Counted from the stretch's first letter, positions 11,730 to 23,947 are shown. The stretch is DNA of 64,000 nucleotides from Brassica napus (GCF_020379485.1 NC_063450.1:42808681-42872680), one strand, 5' to 3'. Numbers and translations: made by a program. Notes: a model not told the origin generated them from the letters alone.

Positions 11730-14324
11730 ATGAATAAGAAAGTCTTTGAGACTATACCTGCGTGTGGGACTGGTCTTTATTATGCCCAGACCAGTCTTGT
11801 TGAGGCTAATGTCGTCTTGAATAAAGAATTCAAAGAAGAGTTCACTCTTTGGCACAATCGGCTGGGACACCCCGGTTCGAACATGATGCGAAAACTCATA
11901 TCAAATTCAAATGGTCACAGTTTGAAAACAAAAAGAGTTATCCCTAAGAATATCACATGTGAAGCATGCTCACAAGGGAAACTAATTACTAAGCCATCAC
12001 GTACCAAAGTGAATAAGGAAGTGACAAATTTCCTAGAAAGAATACAAGTTGATATTTGTGGACCAATACACCCACCCTGTGGGACATTTAGATATTTTAT
12101 GGTCCTGATTGATGCATCCACAAGATGGTCACATGTTTGTCTCCTATCAACTCGTAATCTAGCACTTGCAAGATTGCTGGCTCAGATAATAAGACTGAGA
12201 GCACATTTTCCAGATTTTCCATTAAAGACTATACGTCTAGACAATGCAAGTGAATTCACTTCTCAAGCTTTTAATGACTATTGTATGTCCATGGGGGTAA
12301 GTGTGGAGCATTCTGTAGCACATGTCCATACTCAGAATGGCCTGGCTGAATCCTTTATAAAACGGATCCAGCTGATTGCCCGGCCACTCTTAATGAATAC
12401 CAAACTCCCAGTATCAGCTTGGGGACATGCAGTACTACATGCAGCTGAGCTAATTCGCATCAGGCCATCTAGTGAGCACAAATACTCGTCATCCCAACTA
12501 CTAACGGGTCATGAGCCAGATATATCCCATCTAAGAGTTTTTGGATGTGCCGTCCAAGTGCCTATAGCACCACCACAGAGAACAAAGATGGGACCTCAGG
12601 GGAGGATGGGAGTATATGTTGGATACGATTCCCCTTCTATTATTAAGTACCTAAAGCCAACAACAGGTGATTTGTTTAAGGTCAGGTTCGCGGATTGTCA
12701 TTTTGATGAATCCCAGTATCCAGCATTAGGGGGAGATTATGGTAAGCTGGTACAAGATATAAAATGGAATCAAACATCCTTAACATGGCAGGATCCTCGG
12801 ACTAGAGATTGTGATCTAGAAGTCCAGAAGATTGTACATCTTCAAGAGCTAGCTAACAGATTGCCAGATTCCTTTGCTGACCCAAATAGAGTAACCAAGT
12901 CATATATACCAGCTGCAAATGCACCAATAAGACTTGATGTCCGTGATGGACATAATCAGGCTGCTACTACGTCTAAACCACAATTGAAACGTGGTAGACC
13001 AGTAGGTTCCAAAGACAAAGAAGTTCGGAAAAGAAAGAGTGCAAAGAAATCCGACAAAGTGGAAACTCTAGACATGGAAAAGGAAACTCATGTACCACCA
13101 AAAGATACTTGGGACGCTAAGAATCAAGATAATGAAGTTCCTGACAATAATGAGATCTCAATAAATTATGTCATGTCTGGAAGGAAATGGAACAGAAAAC
13201 ATGTCGACATGAGTGATATATTTGCTTATAATGTAGCAGTCGAATTGATGGATAATAAGGATCTAGAACCCACATCTATACTAGAATGTATGCAACGACC
13301 AGATTGGTTGAAATGGAAAGAAGCCATTAATGTGGAGTTAGAATCACTGAAAAAGAGAGGAGTGTTTAGACAGATCATCCGGACACCTCACAACATAAAA
13401 CCAGTGGGATACAAATGGGTTTTTGTGAGAAAAAAAAATGAGAAAGGAGAAGTTGTGAGATATAAAGCACGGCTTGTTGCACAAGGATTCTCACAAAGAC
13501 CAGGAATAGATTATGAGGAAACTTATTCCCTTGTGGTGGATGCTATGACCTTAAGATTTCTAATAAGTCTGGCTGTAAGAGAAGGTCTTGATATGCGGTT
13601 AATGGATGTTGTAACTGCCTACTTATATGGTCCACTGGATAATGAGATATACATGAAAATTCCAGATGGTATTGAATTGAAAAACAAAGAGAGTTCTCGA
13701 GAACAACATTGTATCAGATTGAACAAGTCTCTTTATGGATTAAAGCAATCAGGTCGAATGTGGTACAATAGACTGTCTGAATATCTCCTGAAAGAAGGAT
13801 ACAAAAACGACCAGATCTGCCCATGCATATTCATAAAGAAGTTCAATAAGGGTTTTGTAATCATTGCAGTATATGTAGATGATTTAAATATCCTAGGAAC
13901 CTCTGGAGAAATTTCCCAAACTGTTGAATATCTCAAGAAAGAATTTGAGATGAAAGATCTTGGAAAAACAAAGTTTTGTTTGGGATTGCAACTTGAGTAT
14001 ATGAAAGATGGAATTCTTGTGCATCAAAAGGCATATACAGAAAAAGTACTCAAAAGATTTAATATGGACCAGTCTCACCCATTGACTAGCCCCATGGTCG
14101 TGAGAAGTCTTGGTCCGGACACTGACCCATTTGGTCCGAAGAAGAAAAATGAGGAAGTCCTTGGTCCCGAAGTGCCTTATCTCAGTGCCATAGGAGCTCT
14201 GATGTATTTAGCTGGCCACACACGACCAGACATCAGCTTTGCTGTGAACTTACTTTCTAGGTTCAGCTCCTGTCCGACCCAAAGGCACTGGAACAGGATT
14301 AAACATATACTTCGTTACTTATAA
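11730..14324 (+). pseudogene. copia pol: integrase and reverse transcriptase
   Basis: An open frame of 864 codons. Residues about 40-90 form the integrase HHCC zinc site (WHNRLGHPG ... CEACSQGK). The catalytic D,D,E core follows (VDICGP, LDNASEF, NGLAESF). After a Lys-rich linker comes the reverse transcriptase domain with KWVFVRKKNEKGEVVRYKAR, LNKSLYGLKQSGRMW and the active site YVDD. The frame ends in TAA at 14322-14324 just after HILRYL, where copia elements normally continue into RNase H. A C-to-T change (CAA to TAA) is a likely cause. No start was chosen for biology: the original polyprotein would have been read from gag. Confidence 0.93.
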
Positions 14325-14871
14325 GGAACGAAAGACTTGGGTCTTATGTTTACTAACATCTAAGGAAGATTTAGTTGGTTTTGCTGATGCAGGTTATCTC
14401 TCTGATCCACATTATGCTAGATCTCAGACTGGTTATGTTTTTACACACGGTGGGACAGCTATATTCTGGCGGTCCATGAAGCAGACCATGGCAGCCACAT
14501 CCTCTAACCACGCAGAAATATTAGCCATGCATGAAGCCAGCCGTGAGAGTGTATGGATGAGATCCATGACACAGCATATTCGTACCACTTGTGGTATGAT
14601 CAAAGGAAAGGATCCACCGACCATCCTATACGAGGATAACACAGCATGCATCGCACAACTTAAGGATGGATACATTAAAGGAGATAGGACGAAACATATT
14701 CTTCCTAAGTTCTTCTTTACACACGAGCTTCAGAAGGCAGGAGAGGTCCAAGTATTGCAAGTCCGTTCGAGTGAGAATTCAGCCGACCTCTTCACCAAGT
14801 CACTACCAACCTCAACGTTCAAGAAGCTCATATGGAAGATAGGCATGTGTCGACTGAAGGATCTTCGGTGA
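14325..14871 (+). pseudogene. copia pol: RNase H segment, out of frame
   Basis: The RNase H part of pol resumes in another frame from about 14358 (EDLVGFADAGYLSDP) after a frame change near 14350-14358. Recognisable blocks are SSNHAEILAMHEASRE, YEDNTACIAQLKDGYIKGD and the usual copia end DLFTKSLPTSTFKKL. It ends at the TGA at 14869-14871. Confidence 0.9.
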
Positions 14872-15016
14872 TGCATTCATCAGGGGGAGTTCATGTGTTG
14901 TACTATTTTTCCTGTCTTGTTTTCCCTTTTACCACATTGGGTTTTGGGTTTGTCAAGAGAGGTTTTAATGAGGCAACATCCAAAGCATGAATGAACCTTG
15001 ACCGAATGTGTCGATC

Positions 15017-15025
15017 AAGGGGGAG
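15017..15025 (+). other. copia polypurine tract
   Basis: AAGGGGGAG lies directly before the 3' LTR. A second purine run, AGGGGGAG, sits at 14882-14889 right after the pol stop. Confidence 0.85.
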
Positions 15026-15294
15026 TGTTATAAACCATTTAGTGATCGACCCATTTATCAGCCCGTGTAGCAAGACGGGCCAAGCCCATCCGCAGGATCA
15101 TATTGGCGCCTATCTACTCTTGTGTTTATCTACATTATAGTTGGTGTTTATCTTACGTATTGCTAGCCATTATCTAGTTAAGGATAAGTACGATCTCATG
15201 TCGATCCAGTACTTAGACCGTCATTACCATATGTATATAAAAACCAGTTGGTCGACCTAATAATACACACAAGTTCCCCTCTTCATTCACAACA
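15026..15294 (+). repeat. copia 3' LTR
   Basis: 269 bp, same length as the 5' LTR, with nine substitutions and no indels between them. It is followed by the second TTATT duplication. Confidence 0.95.
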
Positions 15295-15562
15295 TTATTG
15301 ATGACTTTCCACTTCATACAACCACTAGCGTAATGTTTTCATTCATTTTCATGACATTATTAATTATTTTATTTTTGTTAAAAGGGTTTTCTTGAATAAC
15401 TTTTTTAAAGGATTACAAATGCAAAAAAAAAAAAAAAAAACAAATCGTTCACCCAAATGACAAATCAATTATCTACTATGCGAAATAGAGTTACAAAATG
15501 GCAAAACCCCATGTAAATGAGAACACTTTCAAACCAAAGAAGTTTGAGGCGAACTAAAATTT
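15295..15562. repeat. Giant inverted repeat, left arm (inner end)
   Basis: This continues the arm after the copia insertion and pairs with about 16753-17010. Identity with the mirror stops just after 'ggcgaactaaaattt'. Beyond that point 15563-15620 still resembles module A (about 6950-7000) but has no mirror partner. Confidence 0.85.
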
Positions 15563-16752
15563 GCTCTCACCTAAAAGTGTAAATGAGAACTTTCATACGA
15601 GAATCATATTATAATATTTTCTCTGACCTATATAACAAAAGGGTTAAGAAGGAATAAAAAAAGAAGCACTTGGAAATACTCGTTTGGCTTTGGGATCATA
15701 TGCCCTGGAGCACACACAGGTCCCACCTGAATGGATATCATCCATCGATGAGAGATCCAACGGTCAAAGAGCTCCCAGAATCAAAATGCTATTACACGTA
15801 CGAAAGAAAGAAGAATCTCGATGTAGCTAAAGAGACGAACGGTGATCGATGAGGACCATATCGACTTGCAATGTTGCACACTACAAACTAGAACATATAA
15901 TTGCCACGTGAAATCCCACACACGACAGCTAAGTTCCAAAGTATTGGTGATATTGATGTGATGTGGTCCACTGGCGTGAGATGGATATGGAAATCGGATG
16001 GCTTAAATAAATGTCGTCAGAGGTTGCAGAAAGAATAACAACCGTCCGATGAAATTGCTAAAAATAGATGGATAGGGAGGGACATAGGGTCCACGTCAAG
16101 AGGTAATGGGAAAGGGATCTCGTTCCCAAAATAGAAAGATGGTGATATCGTCCAACAAGTCTCCTAAATCTACAGTTCTAAAACTCTGTTTTCCATTCTA
16201 AAAGCAAAAAGATGCATTTATTATTACGAAGTTTTGTTTGTATGTATATTTACAATTCATTAAAAAAAAAAAAACTCATGCAGGCTTTATTAAGTGGGGT
16301 TAAGTTTTAGACCACTCTCTCTACTTTTTTCACCCCTCCTCTACAATATTGTATAGTAAGTGACTGTTGTCGTATAGACTTATAGTCATTATGCATTATC
16401 ATATATGTACGTTATACTAGGACCTTATGATACCGTAATCTTAAGTCTAAACTTAGGTACTAAAACAAACTTTTATTTTTGCTAAAGTTTAAATATCATA
16501 TAAATATAAATGAAATATGTTTGGTTTTGCAACATCTTAACCTAATACATTTGGTTTTTTGGCAGAAAAAGCTAAAAACAAGAAAGCAATATTCAGCCTT
16601 GGGAATGGAAAACTTCAATGCATTCAAATACTCATTAAGCGTTTAATTTTGAACACCTTCTTAGAAGAATTTAAAAATAACGATTTTTAAAAATACCTAA
16701 ATGGATGCATTGAAGTTTTTAAAAATACCTAAAGGTATATAAAAAATACCTA
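15563..16752. other. Unique spacer at the centre of the inverted repeat
   Basis: About 1.19 kb that does not occur in the arms. The part 15650-16200 is less AT-rich and contains CACGTG and several 'atccaacggtc'/'accgtccgat' words of promoter-like appearance, but no credible coding frame. The part 16200-16750 is AT-rich. A short inverted repeat (aacttcaatgcattca at about 16610-16626, tgcattgaagtt at about 16706-16717) with a loop of about 80 bases lies near its right edge. I recognise no gene. Confidence 0.7.
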
Positions 16753-17464
16753 AAATTTTAGTTCGCCTCAAACTTCTTTGGTTTGAAAGTGTTCTCATTT
16801 ACATGGGTTTTTGCCATTTTGTAACTCTATTTCGCATAGTAGATAATTGATTTGTCATTTGGGTGAACGATTTGTTTTTTTTTTTTGCATTTGTAATCCT
16901 TTAAAAAAAGTTATTCAAGAAAACCCTTTTAACAAAAATAAAATAATTAATAATGTCATGAAAATGAATGAAAACATTACGCTAGTGGTTGTATGAAGTG
17001 GAAAGTCGTCAATAATATATTATATGATTGTTATGTGTTACAGTTTTTTTTGGGGATCGTAGACTTCAAGAATGTTTTTATTATCTTGCTATGCTTGTTT
17101 CAAAACTAAATATTAGTGTCATTGTTGGTCACATACCTTGTAGGAAAAACAAAGGAGATATAAAAAGAGAAGGAAAGATAGAATATCAAACTTTTTTTTT
17201 TTTTAAAGATAGAATATCATAGATGTTTCAACTTCATTGGTATGGTATCTATAGACAAATAGTCAAATACCATGCTGAATTTATCAACATGGTGTTTTAT
17301 AAAGTCCAATAATATATTTTACATACATCAGAAAGGCCCAAAAAAAAAATACATTAGAAAGAAAAGAGTTCGACTTGGACCTTTGGATTTGATTTATCAT
17401 TTTGAACTTATTTTATTGTCTTTGATGCAAAACCGTACCGAAATCATAATTTCATAATCGTAAA

Positions 17465-17655
17465 ATCACGTTTTTTGCCAAACCCCCCAAAATTTTGCGG
17501 AAAACTGATTTTGCTGTTTTGACAGGAAATTATGACTTGGCGACAAAACTTGATTTTGCGGGTTTGACAGAAAAATATAATTTTGAGTTTTTGGCGAGAA
17601 ACGTAATTTTTGCGATTTTGGCGGGAAAACGTAATTTTGCGGTTTTGGCGGGAAT
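17465..17655. repeat. Minisatellite of about 30-34 bp (right arm)
   Basis: Mirror of the array at 8395-8570, here reading 'gcgggaaaacgtaattttgc'-type units. Confidence 0.75.
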
Positions 17656-17814
17656 ATATATATATATTTTTTTTTGGCATGAAAATATATTTATTATTTG
17701 AAAATTATTTACATTTAAATATATTTTAGATTAAGAATTAAAATTAATATGTTTATAAATAATAATGAAAATATAATTAGATGGAAGCATGGGTATTTTA
17801 GGTATTTGTCTTTT

Positions 17815-17990
17815 TACAAATCATCTCGATGGAGATGGAGATGAGCAAACGAACAACATCTCATTCAGATGATCCAGTCAAATGAATCGACTAAAAATGA
17901 AACGAACAACAGTCGAATGGATCATCTAGATGGACATGTTGAATGGATCAGTTGGATAGATCTGTCAAATGGAGAAACGAACAGGGCCTA
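17815..17990. mobile_element. hAT-like non-autonomous element fragment (right arm)
   Basis: Mirror of 8055-8230, ending in 'gaaacgaacagggcc'. It differs from the left copy at about four positions. Confidence 0.35.
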
Positions 17991-19037
17991 AAAAGAAAAG
18001 AGTTCAATTTTGGACGTTGATATGATTTATCATTTTCAGACTTATCTTAATTGGTTGGGTGGGCGTTCGGATTCAAATCAGGATTTTTCAGGATTTTGGA
18101 TTTTTGGTTTAGCTTCATATGACTCGTTCGGATATTTTAGATATTCGGATTGGATTCTGTTCGGTTCTTTTCGAATCGGAATTTATCCGAAATCTAAAAT
18201 ATCCATAATTATTCAAAATAATTACCTCATCTAATTAAATTAAGAACCATAATTATTTGAATTACTAAAATTTCCGCAAAAAAAAAATCAAACTATCCAA
18301 AAGTATCTGAATTATCCAAAAAATTTAGGAAAAAAATACACAAAGTATTTTAAATACTCGAAAGTAAATGAAATAATATAGGTAAATTTTTTTATTAAAT
18401 TAGTTAGATTCAGGGTTTTTTTAGTACCCGTTCATATTCAGGTTCGGATTCGGGTCAGGGTACTGACCTTTAAAACATGTTCGACTATTTTATCGGATTC
18501 GGATCATAGTCAAATTTTGGACCGGGTTCAGTTTAGATCTTTGGATCTGAGATATTTTACGCTATCCTATTTTTATCTAAAAAGTAAAAAATATATGGAA
18601 ACCTTCATATTTAAAACTATTAAATTGAAGATTTTTATCATGGTTTTTAGTATGTTGAAAGAGACGGGGTTTTAACATGTTGCCAGAAACTTTAATTTAT
18701 TATTTTTGGATTCATCTTATTGGATTCTATCTAAAAATATAAAACCTTAACACTTAAAGCTATTAAATTAAAGGTTGGTGGTATGATTGTATGAAGTGGA
18801 AAGTTCGTCTAAGAATAATGTTGAAAATGAGAGATTAATGGACGTTGGATATGGCGCGTGGGTGATGAGTGATAGTAACTCCAAAACAGAACAGAGCAGG
18901 GCAATGAATGAGTTTGGACAGGTCTTATCTGGATGGTAGGGTTTGATAGTTCCCCCGAATTTTCAATTTTTAATTTCATATTTTTGATTTTTAGCTTTCA
19001 AATCGTTATGATAGTGGTCTAAAAAGTTGCGACTCTA

Positions 19038-20216
19038 TACAAAATTTTTAATATGATTCTCGTACGAAAGTTCTCATTCAGCTTTAGGTCAGAGCAAATT
19101 TTGGTCCCGTTAACTTCTTCCAGTTCGCCTCAAACTTCTTTGGTTTGAAACTTGAAAGTTCTCATTAACATTGATTTTAGTCATTTTGTAACTCTATTTC
19201 GCGTCTTAGATAGTTGATTTTTCATTTGGGTGAACGATTTGTATTCCTTTTTCATTTGTAATCCTTTTAAAAGTTTTTATTCAAGAAAACCCTTTAGCAA
19301 AAAAAAAAAAATGTTATGAAATTGAAAATTTTACGCGTTACGTAGTGGTTGCATGAAGTGGAAAGTCGTCAATAATATATTTATATGATTTTTATGTGTT
19401 ACAGTTTTTTTTTGGGATGGAATTCTTAAATAACTAGACTTCAAGAATGTTTTTATTTTCTTGAAATGTTGGGCACTTACAACGTATAAAAACTAAATAT
19501 AGTATTATTGTTGGTCTCATACCTTGTACCAAAAACAAATGAGATATACAAAGAGAAGAAAAGATAGAATATCACATTTTTCTTATAATAAAAAGATAGA
19601 ATATCATAGTTGTTTTAACTTCATTGGTATGACATCAATAGATAAATACCAAACTGAATTTATCAACATTGTATTTTATAAAGTCCAATGATATATTATA
19701 TATAATTTATCATTTTTGGACTTTATCTTATTGGATTCTATCTAAATAGTAAAAACATACACAAATCCTATTATTTAAAATCATTTAATTAAATTTTTAT
19801 CATATTTTTTAATATGTTGAGAGAAGCAAATCGTCATAAACTTTAATTTTATCATTTTTAAACTTGTTTCATTGGATTCTATCCAAAACTATACAGAGTT
19901 GACAAAAAAACTATATAGAAACCCTAACATTTAAACATTAAACGAAAGATTTTTATTATAGTTGTAAGAAGTGAAAGTGGACAAACGGTTGTAAAGTCGC
20001 AAGAGTAATGTTGAAAATGAGAGATTAATGGACGGTGGAGATGGTGCGTGGGTGATGAGTGATGACAAACCTAAACAGAACAGAGCAGGACAATGAATGA
20101 GTTTGGAACGTGTAGATAAGACAGGGTTTGATAGTTCCACCTAAATTTTTAATTTTTGATTTTACAGTTTTCAAATTGTTAGGATAGTCGCCTAAAAAAG
20201 TTGCGACTCTATAAAT
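19038..20216. repeat. Arm-internal direct repeat, module A (right arm)
   Basis: Mirror of 5825-7004. The diverged module B occupies 16753-19037 with the same foreign insert as on the left. No genes are recognised between 16753 and 20730. Confidence 0.65.
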
Positions 20217-20510
20217 AATTTATGTAGCTTTTAAAAAAATTTCTAGAGCATGATTGGTTAGATTCTTTTTTTTTTTTTTGTGGTCAAAGTTCAAAGTAGA
20301 ATTATTAAAGTGCTGTACAAACTCCTTGTACCAATAAGAGACACCAACAAGATACTGAAAATAAATGTTGCTGGGTTTAGAACGACAGGATGGCATTTTT
20401 GTAAATTATGGAGAAACGAAGGTGAATATTTTAAAGGAAGACAGTGAGCATTCGTATGAATGTATGATCACCATTCACCACCAATAATTCATACACAATT
20501 CAAGTAGCTT

Positions 20511-20697
20511 CACTCTCTTTGCTCGCTCTCCTCTCCTCTCCTCACTCTTCTCTCCTCTTCCTTCACACTTTTTTCTTCTTCTCATTCTCTTCTCTCTCGT
20601 AGCTTCACTCTCTTTGCTCTCTTCTCTATCTTTCTTCAATCTTTCGTTCATCTCTCTTTCTTCTTTCTCTTCTTTTTCTTTTCTTAATTCTCCCTTC
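20511..20697 (+). promoter_or_regulatory. CT-rich 5' leader of the right aspartic-protease-like gene
   Basis: A pyrimidine tract of TCTC/CTTC words ending about 35 bases before the ATG at 20731. Probable transcript leader by position. No clear TATA box was assigned. Confidence 0.4.
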
Positions 20698-20730
20698 AAA
20701 ACTAGTGTTAATTTTTCTCATTAAGTCATA

Positions 20731-23035
20731 ATGGACTTAGTAATTAAGATCCCTCTTACAAATGAACACAATATTTCATATTTTGGTAATATAGGAATTG
20801 GAACTCCACGAATTGTTCAAAGAGTGTCTTTTAATACCGCTGCTCATGAAATATGGATTGCAAATAACATTCAAGGAATGAATAATCCATATGTTGCATT
20901 TGAGTCAAGTACTTGTGATTATGGTCCAGGTAATTTTTTTAATGTATTATTTATAAAATTTCTTTATTTAAAACTAATAAAATTAACTATTATCTTTTTG
21001 CCTATTATTTTTTTTTTTGCAAGATTCCGAAGCAAATTTGCAAGTACGGCCGTTTTATGATCTTAATATGACTGCAATTAGGAGGACTGATAAGTTTTGG
21101 GCTGGTAATCGAACTATGAGGAGTGTATTTTGTGCTGTGTATGACGTGAATCCGGTTTATTATTCTGAACTTACAACTTGGACCGGAATTGTTGGGCTTT
21201 CATTCTCTCCTCCAGCACCACACTATGCTCCCCCGATTTGGTAAATTACGTTTTCCTTTGTTTTCGTTGGTAACTATAACTTTTTTAATTTTGTTTATCA
21301 CATTTTTCTTTTTAGTTTTAGTTTCTTTTCACTTTTTAAAACTATTAGGAGGGAAGAAATTTATTATAAGTACATATTTATTTTAAGACTAAATAAAAAA
21401 TAAATAGAGAATTGTAAATTAATTGAGTATAAAGCCTTTATATATGAACTTTTTTTTTTGTTTTATTTTACCATTTAAATTTATAAACATTAAATTTCGA
21501 ATATATTTAAAAAAATTTAGTCTCATGACTTTTATGATGAATACGACAGAATGTATAAGTTTATTTCATATGAACTAAGCATGAAACTTGGTTTAATATA
21601 AATTAAATATCAACCATACTATTATCAATGTAAAAACGGCCGTTTGGAAAAATATTTAGTAAATGACAAAAGAACTATTTAAGTTGTTGTAAGTTTTTGT
21701 TCTATCTAATCATAAATATATATTCTTTTGAATATTTATGAATATGAACAATACTTGCTTTTGTTTTACTTAAAAGATTTACTCAAGTTTGTAAATTACT
21801 AAAATGTTATTTATTTGATGATGTGGGATTGAATTCCGTTTTCATTCTTAAGTAAAGGGTGACGTGGTATTCTATATGGAAATTATATATATATGATTTT
21901 GACTAATATAAACAATGTTTGTGTTCTAGGAGCACTATGATGAATGCAAACATGTTATTTGGTAACATATTCTCTGTTTGGATGAGAAACTATAATGATG
22001 TTGGACCTGACGGAGGGGCAATAGTTTTTGGTGCCGCAAATAGCGATCATTTCGACGAAGAACAAGGACATGAACATTATGACCTTGTTGACGGTTGTAG
22101 TGAATGGATGATTCAAACGTCTTTTGTTGCTGTTGGACAAAACCGAGGTATACTAATTAAAAAATCATTTGTATAATTACATAAATATGTTTTTGTAAAC
22201 GAAGCTTTATGTTAGTATTGTCTTTTTTTTTTCAGAGATACAAGGCGGCAAAGCTTTAATTCACACAGCCTCGCCATACATATTTGGCCCTTCTGTTAGT
22301 ATATTTTGATTTATTTTTATTTTTGTTAAAGTCGTGTATTTTGATTTCTTTTCAATTTTTCCCTAACAATAAACATTTCTAACAATAACAATTTGTTTGT
22401 TATTATATGTGTAGCGTATAATTCGAGCTATCAATACACAAATTCTAGGTGGACGTCGTCGTAGACGTAGACATCAACAAGTAATTTTTATTTATAAATT
22501 TTCTCTTTTTATATATTTAATGTTAGCTTAATAGTAATGGTTATTTTTGTAATTTTTTTTTTGTAGATTATCATGGGAGAGGAGGTTGAAGACGAGGATA
22601 GTCACGTGTTCACACATGATGAAATGTTAACGGCACACAACATGCCTAACGTGTCGTTCGTCTTCTCCGGTAGTGATAGAGTTTACACTCTTAGACCGAA
22701 CGAGGTAATTTTTTTTGTGAATTGTTTATTAAAGTTTTTAGTGTTATATTTCTTTTTTTCTAATATACCTCTTTTGGTTTCTTTTGTAGTACATCATCCA
22801 GGTTGGAGGACAATACGTTAGTGCATTTAGACCCATGCATTTCTCGAGCCCGACCGCTGAGCATTAGTAAGTATATTTAGATTTTGTTTATTAGATAATA
22901 ACTAAAAAAATCAATAATAACAGCGTTCACATTTTTTTTTTCTACAGTACTCTTGGAATGCCTTTTCTGAGGCGTTATCACTCTCTATTTAACTTCGAGG
23001 AACGTAAAATCGGTTTCGCACCTTCCAATCCCTAA
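20731..23035 (+). CDS. Aspartic-protease-like (A1) pseudoenzyme, right-arm copy
   Basis: Exons: 20731-20929, 21024-21240, 21930-22147, 22236-22294, 22415-22480, 22567-22704, 22790-22866 and 22948-23035. They total 1062 bases (353 codons plus TAA) with GT-AG introns and phase kept at every junction. The A1 fold is readable from end to end: IGIGTP at residues 21-26, TGIVGLSF, GGAIVFG, NMPNVSFVFSG, YIIQVGGQYVSAF and RRYHSLFNFEERKIGFA. The active-site triads are NTA (35-37) and HTA (221-223) instead of DTG, so it should be catalytically dead. A run of six Arg (245-250) replaces the usual sequence around the second lobe. It lacks secretion signal, propeptide and plant-specific insert, so it is probably intracellular. 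It was most likely captured from a phytepsin-type gene; function unknown. Confidence 0.84.
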
Positions 23036-23947
23036 AGAGTGACTCTTGCTCACAATCTATTATCACGCTTTAACTTATGTTGGATTTTTATGGATTTGTA
23101 ATATTATTATTTGTGTGTTTGTGACTTTAATGGGTGTGTAATATTATTATTTGTGGAATGTTTGATGTTTTATTTGTGTGTTGTGACTTTAATGGGTGTG
23201 TAATATTTATATTTATGGTATTTCTCTTTCTTCTCGTTATTTTAAGAGATAATTACGTAACTAACAAAATTTTGACATGTATTTAAATTTCTTGTAATCT
23301 CTCTCTTGGTCTCAAACAAAGGTGATATTTAGCTCCGTAAACAGACCAGGCTGCCCTCACGCGCATCTCTCTTCGCCCGTTGACAACTGTTCATTTTTTT
23401 ATTTTTTATTTTACTTTTATTTAAAAAGAGGATTAAATATCTTTTATATCCGACCCTTCATTCTCCCGCTTGCTTCTTCTCTAAACCCTAGTCCCATCAA
23501 TTTCCTCTCCTCCCATCTCACGCTTCTCCCTTTCAACTGTACATTTTATCAAGATATTTTGTTCACCATCATACTTGTTTCTCTTTCTCCGGCGGTCTGT
23601 ATTTACTCCTTCTCGGCGGAACAACTCACCGGTTTTCTCGCCATAATCGGAGCCGTCTGCCTCCCGATTTCTTTTACTGTAGTGACGGTGAGTTTTCTCC
23701 CAGATCTTATCTTCTTTGAGTCCGTCAAATCTTGTTATCTCATTAGTTCCCTTCCGTTTCAATTTTTCCCAAAAATTGAGGAGTTTGGTTTCAGCTTTTT
23801 CGATCTCCAAAACAATTGAAATAGATCTTCAAATTCTTGTTCGGTTTTATCTGTGAACATCTATTTTCTATAATTTCGCAAATTAATCATTGCATGTCGT
23901 TTTAATGTCAAGTAGATCTGATTGAAATAGCTTTTTCATCCAGGAAG
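23036..23947. other. Intergenic stretch between the two arm genes, right arm
   Basis: Mirror of 2096-3007. It holds the duplicated 'gactttaatgggtgtgtaat' words at 23100-23200 and the probable promoter and leader of the DUF1985-type gene. I see no supported gene. Confidence 0.5.

Larger units (their letters stand above)
9041..15294 (+). mobile_element. Ty1/copia LTR retrotransposon, 6254 bp, inserted in the left arm
   Basis: Complete by structure: two 269-bp LTRs starting TG and ending CA, a 5-bp target duplication TTATT, a primer binding site directly after the 5' LTR, gag and pol frames, and a purine tract directly before the 3' LTR. Pol order is integrase, reverse transcriptase, RNase H, which is the copia order. 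It cannot be autonomous: gag has an in-frame stop, the protease segment is missing, and pol has a stop plus a frame change before RNase H. The LTRs differ at nine positions (eight transitions), about 3.3 percent, so the insertion is not recent. The mirror arm lacks it. Confidence 0.96.

Noticed and set aside
17444..17701. Repetitive frames (RQNRKI... and AVLTGNYD... types) as repeat proteins
   Set aside because: They are both strands of the minisatellite. No start context or homologue, and the mirror array in the left arm is not open in the same way.
20475..20699. 74-codon Glu/Lys/Arg-rich frame (and mirror 5342-5566) as a protein
   Set aside because: It is the antisense of the CT-rich leader of the aspartic-protease-like gene. 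The charged composition is a by-product of the purine strand.
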